NCBI RefSeq assembly: GCF_019097845.1 | Contig: NZ_JAHRGM010000001.1 | Coordinates: 62,001-126,000, forward strand | Source of the DNA: Sphingobium sp. AS12 | GTDB taxonomy: Bacteria > Pseudomonadota > Alphaproteobacteria > Sphingomonadales > Sphingomonadaceae | DNA: 64,000 nucleotides | Direction of reading: 5' to 3' | Shown: piece by piece, positions 1-7,049 of the stretch | Layout: each line of letters opens with the position of its first letter | Position numbering within the stretch: position 1 is the stretch's first letter | Position numbers and translations under genes: made by a program | The notes under the pieces: model-generated | Databases searched by the model: none | Told to the model about the DNA's origin: nothing | The model's input: the letters and a program-made list of their open reading frames with translations, nothing else

Positions 1-2
1 GC

Positions 3-791
3 TGGCCCCGGCGCGGACAGCCGGCCCTGGCGATCCGGGGCCGGGCATCGGGTCGCCTCTTCTGGCGCGATCTGCATGGCACGCTGGGCTTCCTGTCCGC
101 TGCTGTCATCCTGTTCTTGGCCATCACGGGGATGCCCTGGACACAGGTGTGGGGCGGGGGACTGCGCGCCGTGGTAGCCGCCAATGACTGGGGGCGACCC
201 AAAATGGCGGCAATCCCATGGAGCGCGCCAGCCAAGGACGCGCTGCCCTGGACGCTGCGCGAAGGCGGAGCGGCGGCGGGCAGAGCAGGCGACATCGGCG
301 TCGATGAAGCGCTGCGCATCGCCACCACGCGCGGCATGGGCAGCGTCCAGATCATTCTGCCCGCCACCGCCGGCGCGCCCTATCTGGCCGCATCCATCGT
401 CACACAGGCGCAGGATGCCCGCGCCATCACCATCGACGCGGCATCCGGCGCAGTGGTGCAGGACATGGACTGGCGCATGTTCGGTCCCGGCGCAAAAGCG
501 GTCGAATGGGGCATCGCCACCCATCAGGGCCAGCAATATAGAGAGGCCAATCGGCTGCTGATGCTGGCGGGCTGCCTCTGCCTCCTGCTGCTTTGTCTGA
601 CGGCACCTGTCCTGTGGTGGAAGCGGCGCAAAGAGGGACGGCTCACCGCGCCACCCGCCGCTACCCCCGTCGCAAAGCGTATGGTTGCCGGGCTGATGCT
701 GTTGATCGGTGTGCTGTTCCCGCTGACCGGCCTCAGCATGGTTGCCGCGCTGGCAGGTGAGTGGATCATGGGTCAGCGCCGGACGGCCTAA
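3..791 (+). CDS. PepSY-associated membrane protein, 5' end outside window
   Basis: The frame is open from the first complete codon at position 3, so the N-terminus lies outside the window. The visible start contains FWRDLHGTLGFLSAA and an adjoining hydrophobic helix, the signature of PepSY-associated transmembrane proteins (iron-uptake-linked membrane proteins of the PiuB kind). A second and third hydrophobic segment lie near the C-terminus (LLMLAGCLCLLLLCLTAPVLWW and the last 40 residues), leaving a periplasmic loop of about 140 residues. Family members typically sit next to TonB receptors and are thought to transfer electrons to ferric siderophores; that role is inferred here. The protein ends at a TAA followed by a palindromic repeat. 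Confidence 0.75.
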   Translation, partial: WPRRGQPALAIRGRASGRLFWRDLHGTLGFLSAAVILFLAITGMPWTQVWGGGLRAVVAANDWGRPKMAAIPWSAPAKDALPWTLREGGAAAGRAGDIGVDEALRIATTRGMGSVQIILPATAGAPYLAASIVTQAQDARAITIDAASGAVVQDMDWRMFGPGAKAVEWGIATHQGQQYREANRLLMLAGCLCLLLLCLTAPVLWWKRRKEGRLTAPPAATPVAKRMVAGLMLLIGVLFPLTGLSMVAALAGEWIMGQRRTA

Positions 792-794
792 ATC

Positions 795-875
795 CCGTTC
801 GGGCTGAGCTTGTCGAAGCCGCGTCCTTCTTCTCGGAAAAAAAGGACTACCCTTCGACAAGCTCAGGGCGAACGG
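795..875. repeat. Intergenic palindrome, CTTCGACAAGCTCAG family
   Basis: Two 24-base arms (795-818 and 852-875) that are inverted copies of CTTCGACAAGCTCAG followed by a variable pair of bases and CGAACGG. The spacer is 33 bases. The same arms recur at 32687-32763 and 34449-34525, so this is a dispersed repeat rather than a gene-specific hairpin. It separates the PepSY gene from the oxidoreductase downstream. Confidence 0.8.
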
Positions 876-948
876 ATTACATGAGCGGCTAGGTTTCTGT
901 CCAAGGCGGACGGTTTTCTTATCCGGCCACATCCTCTACAGCCCGACC

Positions 949-2568
949 ATGATCCGTCTCTCCGGCCTGCAACTCCCGCTCGACCACCCTGTCGAGGCGA
1001 TCCCCGCCGCCATCTGCGCTCGGCTGGGCATCGCCGCGTCCGACCTTTTATCCCACAGTCTCGTCCGGCGCGGCAATGATGCCCGCCGCCGCAGCGCAAT
1101 CCAGCTTGTCTATACGTTCGACATCGCCGCCACGGACGAACCCGCCATCCTCGCCCGCTTCGCCGGGGACAAGGATGTGCGCCCCACCCCAGACACCAGC
1201 TATAAGTTCGTAACCCATGCCCCTGAAGGCGGTCCGGCGCTGCGCCCCGTCGTCATCGGCGCAGGCCCATGCGGTCTGTTCGCAGGCCTCATCCTCGCGC
1301 AAATGGGGTTCCGCCCGATCATCCTCGATCGCGGCAGGCAAGTGCGCGAACGCACCAAGGACACATGGGGCCTGTGGCGTCGCGCCGAGCTGAACCCCGA
1401 CTCCAATGTCCAGTTCGGCGAAGGCGGGGCAGGCACTTTCTCCGATGGCAAACTCTATTGCCGCGTCAAAGACCCCCGCTTTCTGGGCCGCAAGGTGCTG
1501 GAGGAATTTGTCGCGGCGGGCGCCCCCGACGACATATTATGGGAAGCGCACCCCCATATCGGCACGTTCCGCCTTGTCACCATGGTCGAATCCATGCGCC
1601 GCCAGATCGAGGCGCTGGGCGGCGAATATCGCTGGCAGACCCGCGTTGACGATCTCGCGCTGGAACCGGCAGGCGACGGCACGCAAAAGCTGCGCGGCCT
1701 CCATATGCAGGACGGCAGCTTCCTCGAAGCCGACCATGTCGTCCTCGCTGTCGGCCACAGCGCCCGCCTGACCTTCGAGATGCTGCACAGTCGCGGCGTC
1801 CATATCGAAGCCAAGCCTTTCTCCATCGGCGTGCGGATCGAACATCCGCAAAGCTGGGTCGATCGCGCCCGCTATGGCAATTGCGCGGGCCACCCGGATC
1901 TCGGCGCAGCGTCCTACAGCCTCGCACATCACTGCGCCAATAGCCGCACCGTCTACAGCTTCTGCATGTGCCCCGGCGGCCGCGTCGTCGCCGCCACGTC
2001 GGAGGAAGGCCGCGTCGTCACCAACGGCATGAGCCAATATAGCCGCGCCGAATTCAACGCCAATTCTGGGCTGGTCGTCGGCATCGATCCCGCCCGCGAC
2101 TATCCCGACGGACCGCTGGCTGGGATCGAATTGCAACGCCGCTGGGAATCGGCGGCCTTTGTCGCGGGCGGCGCCTCCTATTTCGCGCCGGGCCAGACCG
2201 TGGGCGACTTCATGGCCGGTCGCCCCTCAACCGCATTGGGAGAGGTCCTCCCCTCCTACAAGCCGGGCGTCACCCCCACCGACCTGTCGCTTTGCCTGCC
2301 CGATTATGTGGTGGACGCCATCCGCGAGGCACTGCCTGCTTTCGGCCGCCAGATCAGCCATTATGACCACCCGGACGCGGTCATGACCGGCGTGGAAACC
2401 CGCACATCCTCTCCCATCCGCATCACGCGCGGCAAGGATTTCCAAAGCCTCAACGTCGCCGGTCTTTATCCGGCAGGCGAGGGGGCGGGCTATGCGGGTG
2501 GCATCCTGTCGGCGGCGATCGACGGCATCAAGGTGGCGGAGGCGGTAGCGCTCTCCACCAAAATCTGA
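949..2568 (+). CDS. NAD(P)/FAD-dependent oxidoreductase (COG2509 family)
   Basis: A 539-residue flavoprotein. Residues 1-85 form the N-terminal extension typical of COG2509 dehydrogenases. An FAD-binding Rossmann motif, VVIGAGPCGLFAGLILA, lies near residue 102 and is followed by a FGEGGAGTFSDGKL segment; a second dinucleotide motif (VVLAVGHSA) lies near residue 265. The C-terminus ends in a GEGAGYAGGILSAAIDG flavin-contact segment. The length and domain order match uncharacterised FAD-dependent dehydrogenases found across bacteria; the substrate is unknown. The ATG at 949 was chosen because the protein begins at the expected conserved MIRLSGLQLPL. It is the last host gene before the integrated element, whose left att repeat begins 20 bases after the stop. 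Confidence 0.85.
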   Translation: MIRLSGLQLPLDHPVEAIPAAICARLGIAASDLLSHSLVRRGNDARRRSAIQLVYTFDIAATDEPAILARFAGDKDVRPTPDTSYKFVTHAPEGGPALRPVVIGAGPCGLFAGLILAQMGFRPIILDRGRQVRERTKDTWGLWRRAELNPDSNVQFGEGGAGTFSDGKLYCRVKDPRFLGRKVLEEFVAAGAPDDILWEAHPHIGTFRLVTMVESMRRQIEALGGEYRWQTRVDDLALEPAGDGTQKLRGLHMQDGSFLEADHVVLAVGHSARLTFEMLHSRGVHIEAKPFSIGVRIEHPQSWVDRARYGNCAGHPDLGAASYSLAHHCANSRTVYSFCMCPGGRVVAATSEEGRVVTNGMSQYSRAEFNANSGLVVGIDPARDYPDGPLAGIELQRRWESAAFVAGGASYFAPGQTVGDFMAGRPSTALGEVLPSYKPGVTPTDLSLCLPDYVVDAIREALPAFGRQISHYDHPDAVMTGVETRTSSPIRITRGKDFQSLNVAGLYPAGEGAGYAGGILSAAIDGIKVAEAVALSTKI

Positions 2569-2588
2569 CCGGGGAGCTAATGGAGATT

Positions 2589-2632
2589 TGGATGCCCGAC
2601 AAGGACTCGAACCTTGATTGACGGAGTCAGAG
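2589..2632. repeat. Left attachment-site repeat (att core)
   Basis: Forty-four bases identical to 18823-18866, which is the 3' portion of tRNA-Gln from the anticodon loop through the encoded CCA. Identity stops on both sides (T versus C before it, GG versus TC after it). This is the classic duplication left by tyrosine-recombinase integration into the 3' half of a tRNA gene. The fragment here lacks the 5' half and cannot make a tRNA. Confidence 0.93.
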
Positions 2633-2672
2633 GGCGTCAATACCCCCAGTAAATTCGGGGAATTATTCCTCC

Positions 2673-2690
2673 ATGTGCCATTCATGTGCC
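2673..2690. promoter_or_regulatory. Left candidate integrase arm-binding sites
   Basis: Two direct copies of ATGTGCC at 2673 and 2684, spaced 11 bases start to start, between the left att core and the integrase stop codon. The same heptamer recurs in the same orientation and spacing inside the right end of the element (18664-18692). Short direct repeats flanking both cores are typical arm-type sites for tyrosine integrases. The assignment is inferred from position and repetition. Confidence 0.6.
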
Positions 2691-2732
2691 TGTGATCCGG
2701 CTTGGGGATGGGTAACGCTAGCCGTTCTACCC

Positions 2733-3905
2733 CTATTTCAGTTCACGTTCGATCGCTGCCGCAACTTCGCCATCCTGCTCGGCCTGGTCGAACAGATGCC
2801 CGTAGGTGTCGAACGTGACCTGTATAGAGCTATGTCCCATCCACCGCTGCACGCGCTTGGGATTGACCCGCTGTTCGATCCATAGGGATGCGGCGGCATG
2901 GCGGAAATCGTGCATTCCATAGTGCGGCTGCATGATCGGCTGCCGCGCTTTGTTGAGCACCGGCGCGCCCTGATCGTCCACCGTGGGCGCTGCGACGCCT
3001 GCCGCGATCTGGACGGCTCCAAAGAGGTTCAGGCTCATATAGCGATGTGTCATCACCCTGTTAGCGACTGAGGGGAACACGAGGTCGTCGCTTGTCGGCG
3101 CGCAGGCCAGTTTCCATGACTTCAATGCCGTCATGGCAGAAGCGGGCAGGGGTATGGTTCGATACCCTGCTTCAGACTTGGGTGGGCCGATTACGTTCTT
3201 CAGGTCGGCGCGTTGGTCGACCGTCAACGTCGCGGCGGCAAAGTCGATGCAGCGCCAGGGCAGGCCGCGCAATTCGGACGCGCGCAGGCCAGCAAAGATT
3301 GCAATGAGGGCGAGAGGGTGGGCCATCGGCTCGGCGGATGCCTTCGCGGCGGCAAGGATCGCCTTCAGTTCTGGCTTGGTTGGAATGGTCGCCTTTGGCT
3401 TCTCTCGCTTCGACCGGCGCACCTTCACGCCCGCGACGACATTCTGGGCGACATGCCCCCGGCTCTGCGCCTCGTTGACGATCGCAGACAGGGAACGCAG
3501 CACGCGGCTCGCCATCGGTCGGGACAGCTTGTCCATAAGCTGGTCGCGCCAGCCCTCGACCATGGGACGCGTGATCTGGGACAGCTTCTTGTCGCCACAT
3601 AATGGCACGATGTGCAGGCGGACATGCTGGCCATATGCGGCTAGGGTGGATGTCTCCAGCTTCTCCCGCTCGCCCCGCTTCAGCCAAAGATCGGCTGCCT
3701 TCGCGATGGTGATGGACTGGCTGTCCGCCGTGTGGGTGCCTTGTTGAACCTGATAGGCCGCTGTCGTGATCCAGCTATCAGCGTCCTTCTTGCGGGCGAA
3801 TTGCTTGCGGCGACGCTTGCCGGCTGTGTCGACATAATCGACCTGCCAGCCTGTCTTTGGCGTCCCGTCCGGCGCGGCCCAGCTACGCTTGCGGATCGAG
3901 GTCAT
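2733..3905 (-). CDS. int: Phage tyrosine integrase
   Basis: A 390-residue site-specific recombinase. An N-terminal AP2-like arm-binding region (residues 1-60), a SAM-like core-binding domain (about 70-165) and a C-terminal catalytic domain can be seen. The catalytic set is present: Arg in GLRASEL, His-x-x-Arg in HDFRHAAAS, His in WMGHSS and the Tyr nucleophile in FDTYGHLF. Length and layout match P4/HK022-like integrases. It lies 100 bases inside the left att repeat and is transcribed towards it. Its first codons overlap the end of the upstream minus-strand gene by 23 bases, so the two are probably co-transcribed. The ATG at 3905 begins MTSIRKRSW, usual for this group. Confidence 0.95.
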   Translation of the reverse strand: MTSIRKRSWAAPDGTPKTGWQVDYVDTAGKRRRKQFARKKDADSWITTAAYQVQQGTHTADSQSITIAKAADLWLKRGEREKLETSTLAAYGQHVRLHIVPLCGDKKLSQITRPMVEGWRDQLMDKLSRPMASRVLRSLSAIVNEAQSRGHVAQNVVAGVKVRRSKREKPKATIPTKPELKAILAAAKASAEPMAHPLALIAIFAGLRASELRGLPWRCIDFAAATLTVDQRADLKNVIGPPKSEAGYRTIPLPASAMTALKSWKLACAPTSDDLVFPSVANRVMTHRYMSLNLFGAVQIAAGVAAPTVDDQGAPVLNKARQPIMQPHYGMHDFRHAAASLWIEQRVNPKRVQRWMGHSSIQVTFDTYGHLFDQAEQDGEVAAAIERELK

Positions 3906-4533
3906 ACAGCGCCAACGCGGTTTCGAGATCGGCCACTACGCCACTATATTCCATCGCAGGATCTATGGCTTTCAGTACTACGAGGCATGAAAGGACGCGG
4001 AATGGTACATTCAGGACGATCGATCGAGCAAAGCTCCCGACCTGAGTGGGAGCCTCTGAATTATATAGGCGATCCTGTAAATCATTGAGGTGAAGCACTT
4101 CAACGCTGCCTCGGTATTCTGCATCATCAACACTGCGGTCGGTTAATTCATATAGAGCCTCTGGCCTGACACAGAAGAAAATCTTTGCGTCAGGCCAAAC
4201 AAAACGGCCGGGGGATACTAACTGATTGGGGGTCGCCGCTCTGACAATTGCGGGTAGCATGATATCCCAGTTCATTTTGACGATGGACACGATTGTCGAC
4301 GGGTTTAGGCCACATTGAACAAGCTCAAATGCGAATACCATTTGCATGATGCTCTCCGAATCATAGGCGGCAGCGCGACCCCTTCCTGCGGCGACGCCGG
4401 AGGGGAAACCCATCTTCAGGAAATTCTTAATTCGAGCCTGGAGCGCCGTCCTTCGCTCGCTGGCAATATTGTGCAAAGCAGCCAACAACGCTTCGGTCTG
4501 CCCAAATGACAGCGATCTCACGCCGGAAACCAA
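3883..4533 (-). CDS. Possible lysogeny repressor (HTH-like), unrecognised family
   Basis: Encodes 216 residues from a TTG at 4533, or 212 from an in-frame GTG at 4521; there is no ATG near the 5' end. I do not recognise a named family. The first 100 residues contain a stretch (ARIKNFLKMGFPSG, then GRGRAAAYDSESI, then ELVQCGLNPSTIVSIV) laid out like a MerR-style DNA-binding region. The remainder is featureless. Several facts suggest a repressor: it is the first gene of the operon with int, it diverges from a xis-like gene, and palindromes lie directly upstream (4536-4551 and 4593-4621). Base composition is noticeably more AT-rich than its neighbours, as in recently acquired control modules. 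Confidence 0.6.
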   Translation of the reverse strand: MVSGVRSLSFGQTEALLAALHNIASERRTALQARIKNFLKMGFPSGVAAGRGRAAAYDSESIMQMVFAFELVQCGLNPSTIVSIVKMNWDIMLPAIVRAATPNQLVSPGRFVWPDAKIFFCVRPEALYELTDRSVDDAEYRGSVEVLHLNDLQDRLYNSEAPTQVGSFARSIVLNVPFRVLSCLVVLKAIDPAMEYSGVVADLETALALYDLDPQA

Positions 4534-4535
4534 GA

Positions 4536-4551
4536 TGAGAAAAGTTTCTCA
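4536..4551. promoter_or_regulatory. Candidate operator, TGAGAAA-AG-TTTCTCA palindrome
   Basis: A perfect 7-bp inverted repeat with a 2-base spacer, immediately upstream of the putative repressor start and in the 120-base gap before the divergent xis-like gene. Two related half-sites follow (4593-4621). The location is what is expected for a lysogeny switch operator. Binding is inferred. Confidence 0.6.
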
Positions 4552-4592
4552 ACCGTATTGCGCGGAAGGCTGGGAACAGTTAGGCACATAGT

Positions 4593-4621
4593 TGAGCAAT
4601 TCTTCTCATTACCGTTGCTCA
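4593..4621. promoter_or_regulatory. Second candidate operator, TGAGCAA...TTGCTCA
   Basis: Inverted half-sites TGAGCAA (4593-4599) and TTGCTCA (4615-4621), with an additional TTCTCA at 4603-4608 between them. The half-sites differ from those at 4536-4551 by one base, which suggests one protein binding both. The site ends about 30 bases before the xis-like start codon, so occupancy would block rightward transcription. Confidence 0.5.
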
Positions 4622-4653
4622 GGACATTAACGGATTCAACGGAGGGAGCGCAA

Positions 4654-4836
4654 ATGCTTTCACAGGACCTTATCGCGGGGGCTACGGCTGCCGCGACCTA
4701 TGCGGGCCTTACGCCCCGCGCCATTTATCACCTTGTCGAGGCGGGCCACCTGCCCGTGATCCGCAAGGGGAAGCGTCTCTATTTCCGCAAGTCGGAGTTG
4801 GAAGCGGCTTTCCGATCGGACGCGGTCAATGGCTGA
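4654..4836 (+). CDS. Excisionase-like helix-turn-helix protein
   Basis: A 60-residue protein with a complete MerR/excisionase-type winged helix (HTH_17): TYAGLTPRAIYHLVEAGHLP followed by a basic beta hairpin (RKGKRLYFRKSEL). Such proteins act as recombination directionality factors or small phage regulators. The ATG at 4654 has a strong GGAGGG eight bases upstream; a longer in-frame start at 4558 would run through the operator region and is rejected. It is the first gene transcribed rightward from the control region and overlaps the next gene by 8 bases. Confidence 0.8.
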   Translation: MLSQDLIAGATAAATYAGLTPRAIYHLVEAGHLPVIRKGKRLYFRKSELEAAFRSDAVNG

Positions 4837-5029
4837 GCGCATTATCGAAATCACTTATGAGCCCTTCGGCGCGGGCTTTGATGTGCGGGTTAAGCCGCCT
4901 GTCGAGGGCGAGAATCTAGACGCTGAGTTTCAGACGCATCGCAAGGCACGTGGCTGGGCCAGTGGCCTTCGTCTGACACGCGGCTGGCGGATCTTGGATC
5001 GCACCGAGGTGGTCGACAACATGATTTGA
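4829..5029 (+). CDS. Hypothetical small phage protein (66 aa)
   Basis: A 66-residue protein beginning MAERIIEITYEPFGAGFD. No family recognised. It has alternating beta-like and charged segments and a W-containing middle (ARGWASGLRLTRGWRI). It overlaps the end of the xis-like gene by 8 bases, consistent with translational coupling in the early operon. No signal peptide or membrane segment. Confidence 0.6.
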   Translation: MAERIIEITYEPFGAGFDVRVKPPVEGENLDAEFQTHRKARGWASGLRLTRGWRILDRTEVVDNMI

Positions 5030-5098
5030 AGGAAGGCGGTCGAGGCGATGGCTGGAACCCATCAACCCCGACCTGATCATCATCGAAAGGAACGAAAA

Positions 5099-5527
5099 AT
5101 GATTGAACGTTCTATAGCGCCCTCGCGGCGCGATGTCATCCGTGCGCTTGCAATTCTTTCGGTTGCCTCGGTGCCGACCATGGCCTTCGCCAGCGCCGCG
5201 CCGATGCTTGTTTGCGCGCCAGCCGGCCATCTTGCGGAGGCCATCACAGAATTTTACCACCTTACCGCCGTCTATGACCGCCACCCTGTTCACGACATGC
5301 TGCTATCGTCGCCGGACTTCGCTCAGGTGGATCGGGATTCCGGGCTGGCGCTGGCAGCGATACGGCGGCAGCTTGACACTGTTCTGCGCATCCCGTCACG
5401 GAATGGCCAGGACGTGGCCAGCAAGATCGACCTGCTGCTTCACCATTACCAAGATTTTGAGATACCCGAAGATTTGCTCAAGCTGATCTCGGTTGATGCT
5501 CGGCAGATGGGGAGGAATGCGGCATGA
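5099..5527 (+). CDS. Twin-arginine-leader protein A (tandem family, first copy)
   Basis: A 142-residue protein. The ATG at 5099 is preceded by AAAGGAACG, a reasonable ribosome site; the in-frame ATG at 5048 lacks one. The N-terminus has SRRDVIRALAILSVASVPTM and an AFA-like cleavage site, which looks like a twin-arginine (Tat) export leader. The mature part is mostly helical with no named domain. The C-terminal half shares the pattern of the next two genes: a Pro-rich turn, A.K.(D/E) helix, then a short acidic segment and a final DAR helix. It overlaps the next gene by 4 bases (ATGA). Function unknown. Confidence 0.7.
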   Translation: MIERSIAPSRRDVIRALAILSVASVPTMAFASAAPMLVCAPAGHLAEAITEFYHLTAVYDRHPVHDMLLSSPDFAQVDRDSGLALAAIRRQLDTVLRIPSRNGQDVASKIDLLLHHYQDFEIPEDLLKLISVDARQMGRNAA

Positions 5528-5955
5528 CCGACCGTCGCGCTTTCCTGTCGAACCTTATGCTCGCACCCGTCGCCCTTGCCGCACCAGCTATCGCCGCGCC
5601 CATGGCCGTCGATACCACGGCATGGAATGTCGCCCTGTCCGCTGTCGTGGCGTCCCACGGCGCAATGGAGGCCTATTACAGCGATCACGTTCGCCCCTAC
5701 AACGATGCCCACGATAACGGCACCGGCACCTATGAGGAGGCAGCGGCGGCGGAAGATCGCTTTAGCGCCTATGTCGATGTCTATGCAGATGCCGTCAAAG
5801 CATTGGTGATCATGCCAGCACCCACGATCGCGGACATTGCCGTCAAGATCGAGTGGGGGCTGAAAGACTGGATGTTCGACGGGACCAGCGAAGCAGGCCG
5901 CATGTTGGAATTGATCGCTGCGGATGTCCGCCGCCTCGGTGGGAGTGTGGCATAA
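5524..5955 (+). CDS. Twin-arginine-leader protein B (tandem family, second copy)
   Basis: A 143-residue protein starting MTDRRAFLSNLMLAPVALAA with an AIAAP cleavage-like end, close to the Tat consensus (S/T)RRxFL. The mature domain includes MPAPTIADIAVKIEWGL and ends IAADVRRLGG, which aligns by eye with TPAPHAAALLFKLEWAL and VEDAKRLLA of the following gene. Starts within the stop of the previous gene (ATGA) and its own TAA overlaps the next ATG by one base, so all three are translated as one block. I recognise no enzymatic motif. Confidence 0.75.
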   Translation: MTDRRAFLSNLMLAPVALAAPAIAAPMAVDTTAWNVALSAVVASHGAMEAYYSDHVRPYNDAHDNGTGTYEEAAAAEDRFSAYVDVYADAVKALVIMPAPTIADIAVKIEWGLKDWMFDGTSEAGRMLELIAADVRRLGGSVA

Positions 5956-6419
5956 TGACCGACCGCCGCTCCTTTCTCACCACCGCGCTGATTGCGCCGG
6001 TCGCTATCGCAGTGCCAGCCATGGCCGCGCCTATCTCGACCTGGGACAACCTCATGTCCGCCTACCTTCGTGCCAAGGCCCGATCCGACGCCGCTGACGC
6101 TCAACACGAACGGCTCTATGCCATCGGCGTCAGCCAATTCGGCCAGAACATGCCTCTCAAGCGGTCGCCGGAAGAACTGGCCTGGCGGGAATCGTCGGGA
6201 ATCAATGAGGCTGCGCACCGTTGCGACGCCTTGGCGAATGTCACGTCCGACCTGCACGCCAAACTGGTCCGCACCCCGGCACCGCACGCGGCGGCGCTGC
6301 TGTTCAAGCTGGAATGGGCGTTGGATGGAGAAGGCGAACCGTTTGTCGATGTCTCCAGGGTCATCGTGGAGGATGCCAAGCGGTTGCTGGCCACCATGAG
6401 CGGGGAGGCGCGGAAATGA
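5955..6419 (+). CDS. Twin-arginine-leader protein C (tandem family, third copy)
   Basis: A 154-residue protein starting MTDRRSFLTTALIAPVAIAV and an AMAAP cleavage-like site. Its leader is nearly the same as that of protein B, and the C-terminal half shares the same motif order, so the two arose by duplication. The central region (about residues 35-80) is unique and charged. A longer in-frame start at 5853 would overlap protein B by 100 bases and is rejected. Exported proteins in the early region of a phage element are unexpected; a role in the lysogen's envelope is possible but not shown. Confidence 0.75.
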   Translation: MTDRRSFLTTALIAPVAIAVPAMAAPISTWDNLMSAYLRAKARSDAADAQHERLYAIGVSQFGQNMPLKRSPEELAWRESSGINEAAHRCDALANVTSDLHAKLVRTPAPHAAALLFKLEWALDGEGEPFVDVSRVIVEDAKRLLATMSGEARK

Positions 6420-6514
6420 TCGCCAAATCTGACGGTGGCGACTGTGTCGGTAAACGGAGTTTGCGTCGATTCAAACCGGCCCAAATCTGTTTATTGAAGA
6501 GGTCGCTGTTTTGA
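6416..6514 (+). CDS. Very small ORF (32 aa), doubtful
   Basis: The ATG overlaps the stop of protein C (ATGA) and has GGGGAGG upstream, so translation by coupling is possible. The 32-residue product is rich in basic residues and Cys, with no recognisable motif. The promoter-like motif at 6465-6497 lies within it, which argues that the region is mainly regulatory. Confidence 0.3.
   Translation: MIAKSDGGDCVGKRSLRRFKPAQICLLKRSLF
6465..6497 (+). promoter_or_regulatory. Element promoter copy 1 (GTCGATTCAA / TATTGA)
   Basis: GTCGATTCAA at 6465-6474, a 17-base spacer, then TATTGA at 6492-6497. The ATG of the AlpA-like gene follows 28 bases later. The same decamer with a -10-like hexamer 17-19 bases downstream precedes the genes at 9301, 11069 and 13272. 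Read as a promoter used for several transcription units of the element; promoter activity is inferred. Confidence 0.55.
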
Positions 6515-6525
6515 CGGAGCGACCG

Positions 6526-6726
6526 ATGAGTGACCAAATTTCGAGGATTTTGAAAGTGGCTGAGGTCTGTGCGCGCACCGGCCTCTGCCGCGTCACCATC
6601 CACAATCTTCGCCACAAGAATGATTTTCCCGAGCCGATAAAGCTCAGTGCAGGTCGCGTTGGCTGGTTCGAACATGAGGTCAATGACTGGCTCGCCCGAC
6701 GCGCTTCGGAAAGGAGCGCCGCATAA
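6526..6726 (+). CDS. AlpA-family regulator
   Basis: A 66-residue protein. The sequence RILKVAEVCARTGLCRVTIH, then FPEPIKLSAGRVGWFEHEVNDWLARR, is the standard AlpA/phage_AlpA helix-turn-helix with its C-terminal wing. AlpA proteins activate excision genes or satellite operons. The ATG at 6526 is preceded by GGAG; an in-frame TTG at 6511 is possible but lacks a ribosome site. Its TAA overlaps the ATG of the next gene by one base. Confidence 0.88.
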   Translation: MSDQISRILKVAEVCARTGLCRVTIHNLRHKNDFPEPIKLSAGRVGWFEHEVNDWLARRASERSAA

Positions 6727-7049
6727 TGGCGCGCGGCCCGCTCTGGACAGATAGCCCCCCAATAGAAAACGGCCCCGGAGGCAACCCCGGAGCCGCTTCC
6801 CATAAGGAGTGTGGACCCCGCTCTGATATGCCTGGCTGCAGTTCGGTTGAATCGACGGGCGCATCGCAAGATGCCAACAGGACGGTTCATATTCTTGGCA
6901 TTGATCACTGGCGCGCCGCGCAAAAGCGCCGTGCCGGTCGACTGTCCGAAATAGAGCGCGGCCTGCGTATGCCTGTGAAACGCACGGAACGCCTGACGCT
7001 TGATGATATTCTTGGTCCGGTCCATCCAGACGGGGGAGGCGCAGCATGA
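6726..7049 (+). CDS. Hypothetical protein preceding the primase
   Basis: Up to 107 residues, with the start overlapping the AlpA-like stop (TAATG) and the stop overlapping the primase ATG (ATGA). The C-terminal 55 residues (HILGIDHWRAAQKRRAGRLS onward) look protein-like. The first third coincides with a reverse-strand hairpin and promoter-like motif (6762-6858) and reads as low-complexity Gly/Pro/Ser, so the true start may be the ATG at 6828 (73 residues). No family recognised. Confidence 0.5.
   Translation: MARGPLWTDSPPIENGPGGNPGAASHKECGPRSDMPGCSSVESTGASQDANRTVHILGIDHWRAAQKRRAGRLSEIERGLRMPVKRTERLTLDDILGPVHPDGGGAA
6762..6795 (-). terminator. Reverse-strand intrinsic terminator inside the early operon
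   Basis: On the minus strand a 9-bp GC-rich stem (CGGCTCCGG / CCGGGGCCG with one G-T pair, 6787-6795 and 6770-6778) and an 8-base loop are followed by TTTTCTATT. That is a good rho-independent terminator for leftward transcription. No minus-strand coding sequence leads into it. Confidence 0.6.
6762..6816 (-). ncRNA. Candidate small antisense RNA
   Basis: The element's promoter motif occurs on the minus strand at 6849-6858 in extended form (CCCGTCGATTCAAC, 6846-6859) with ATATCA after a 17-base spacer (6824-6829). A start near 6816 and the terminator at 6762-6795 would give an RNA of about 55 nt, antisense to the start of the gene at 6726. Promoter and terminator are seen in the sequence; the RNA is inferred. 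Confidence 0.35.
6824..6858 (-). promoter_or_regulatory. Element promoter copy, reverse orientation
   Basis: Minus-strand GTCGATTCAA (6849-6858 on the plus coordinates) followed by a 17-base spacer and ATATCA. It shares the extended 14-mer CCCGTCGATTCAAC with the copies at 11012-11025 and 13204-13217. It points away from the primase, towards the terminator at 6762-6795. Confidence 0.45.

Noticed and set aside
2589..2660. A possible second tRNA at the left end of the element.
   Set aside because: Only the 3' half of tRNA-Gln is present; the sequence beyond position 2632 has no D arm or 5' acceptor strand, so it is an att remnant.
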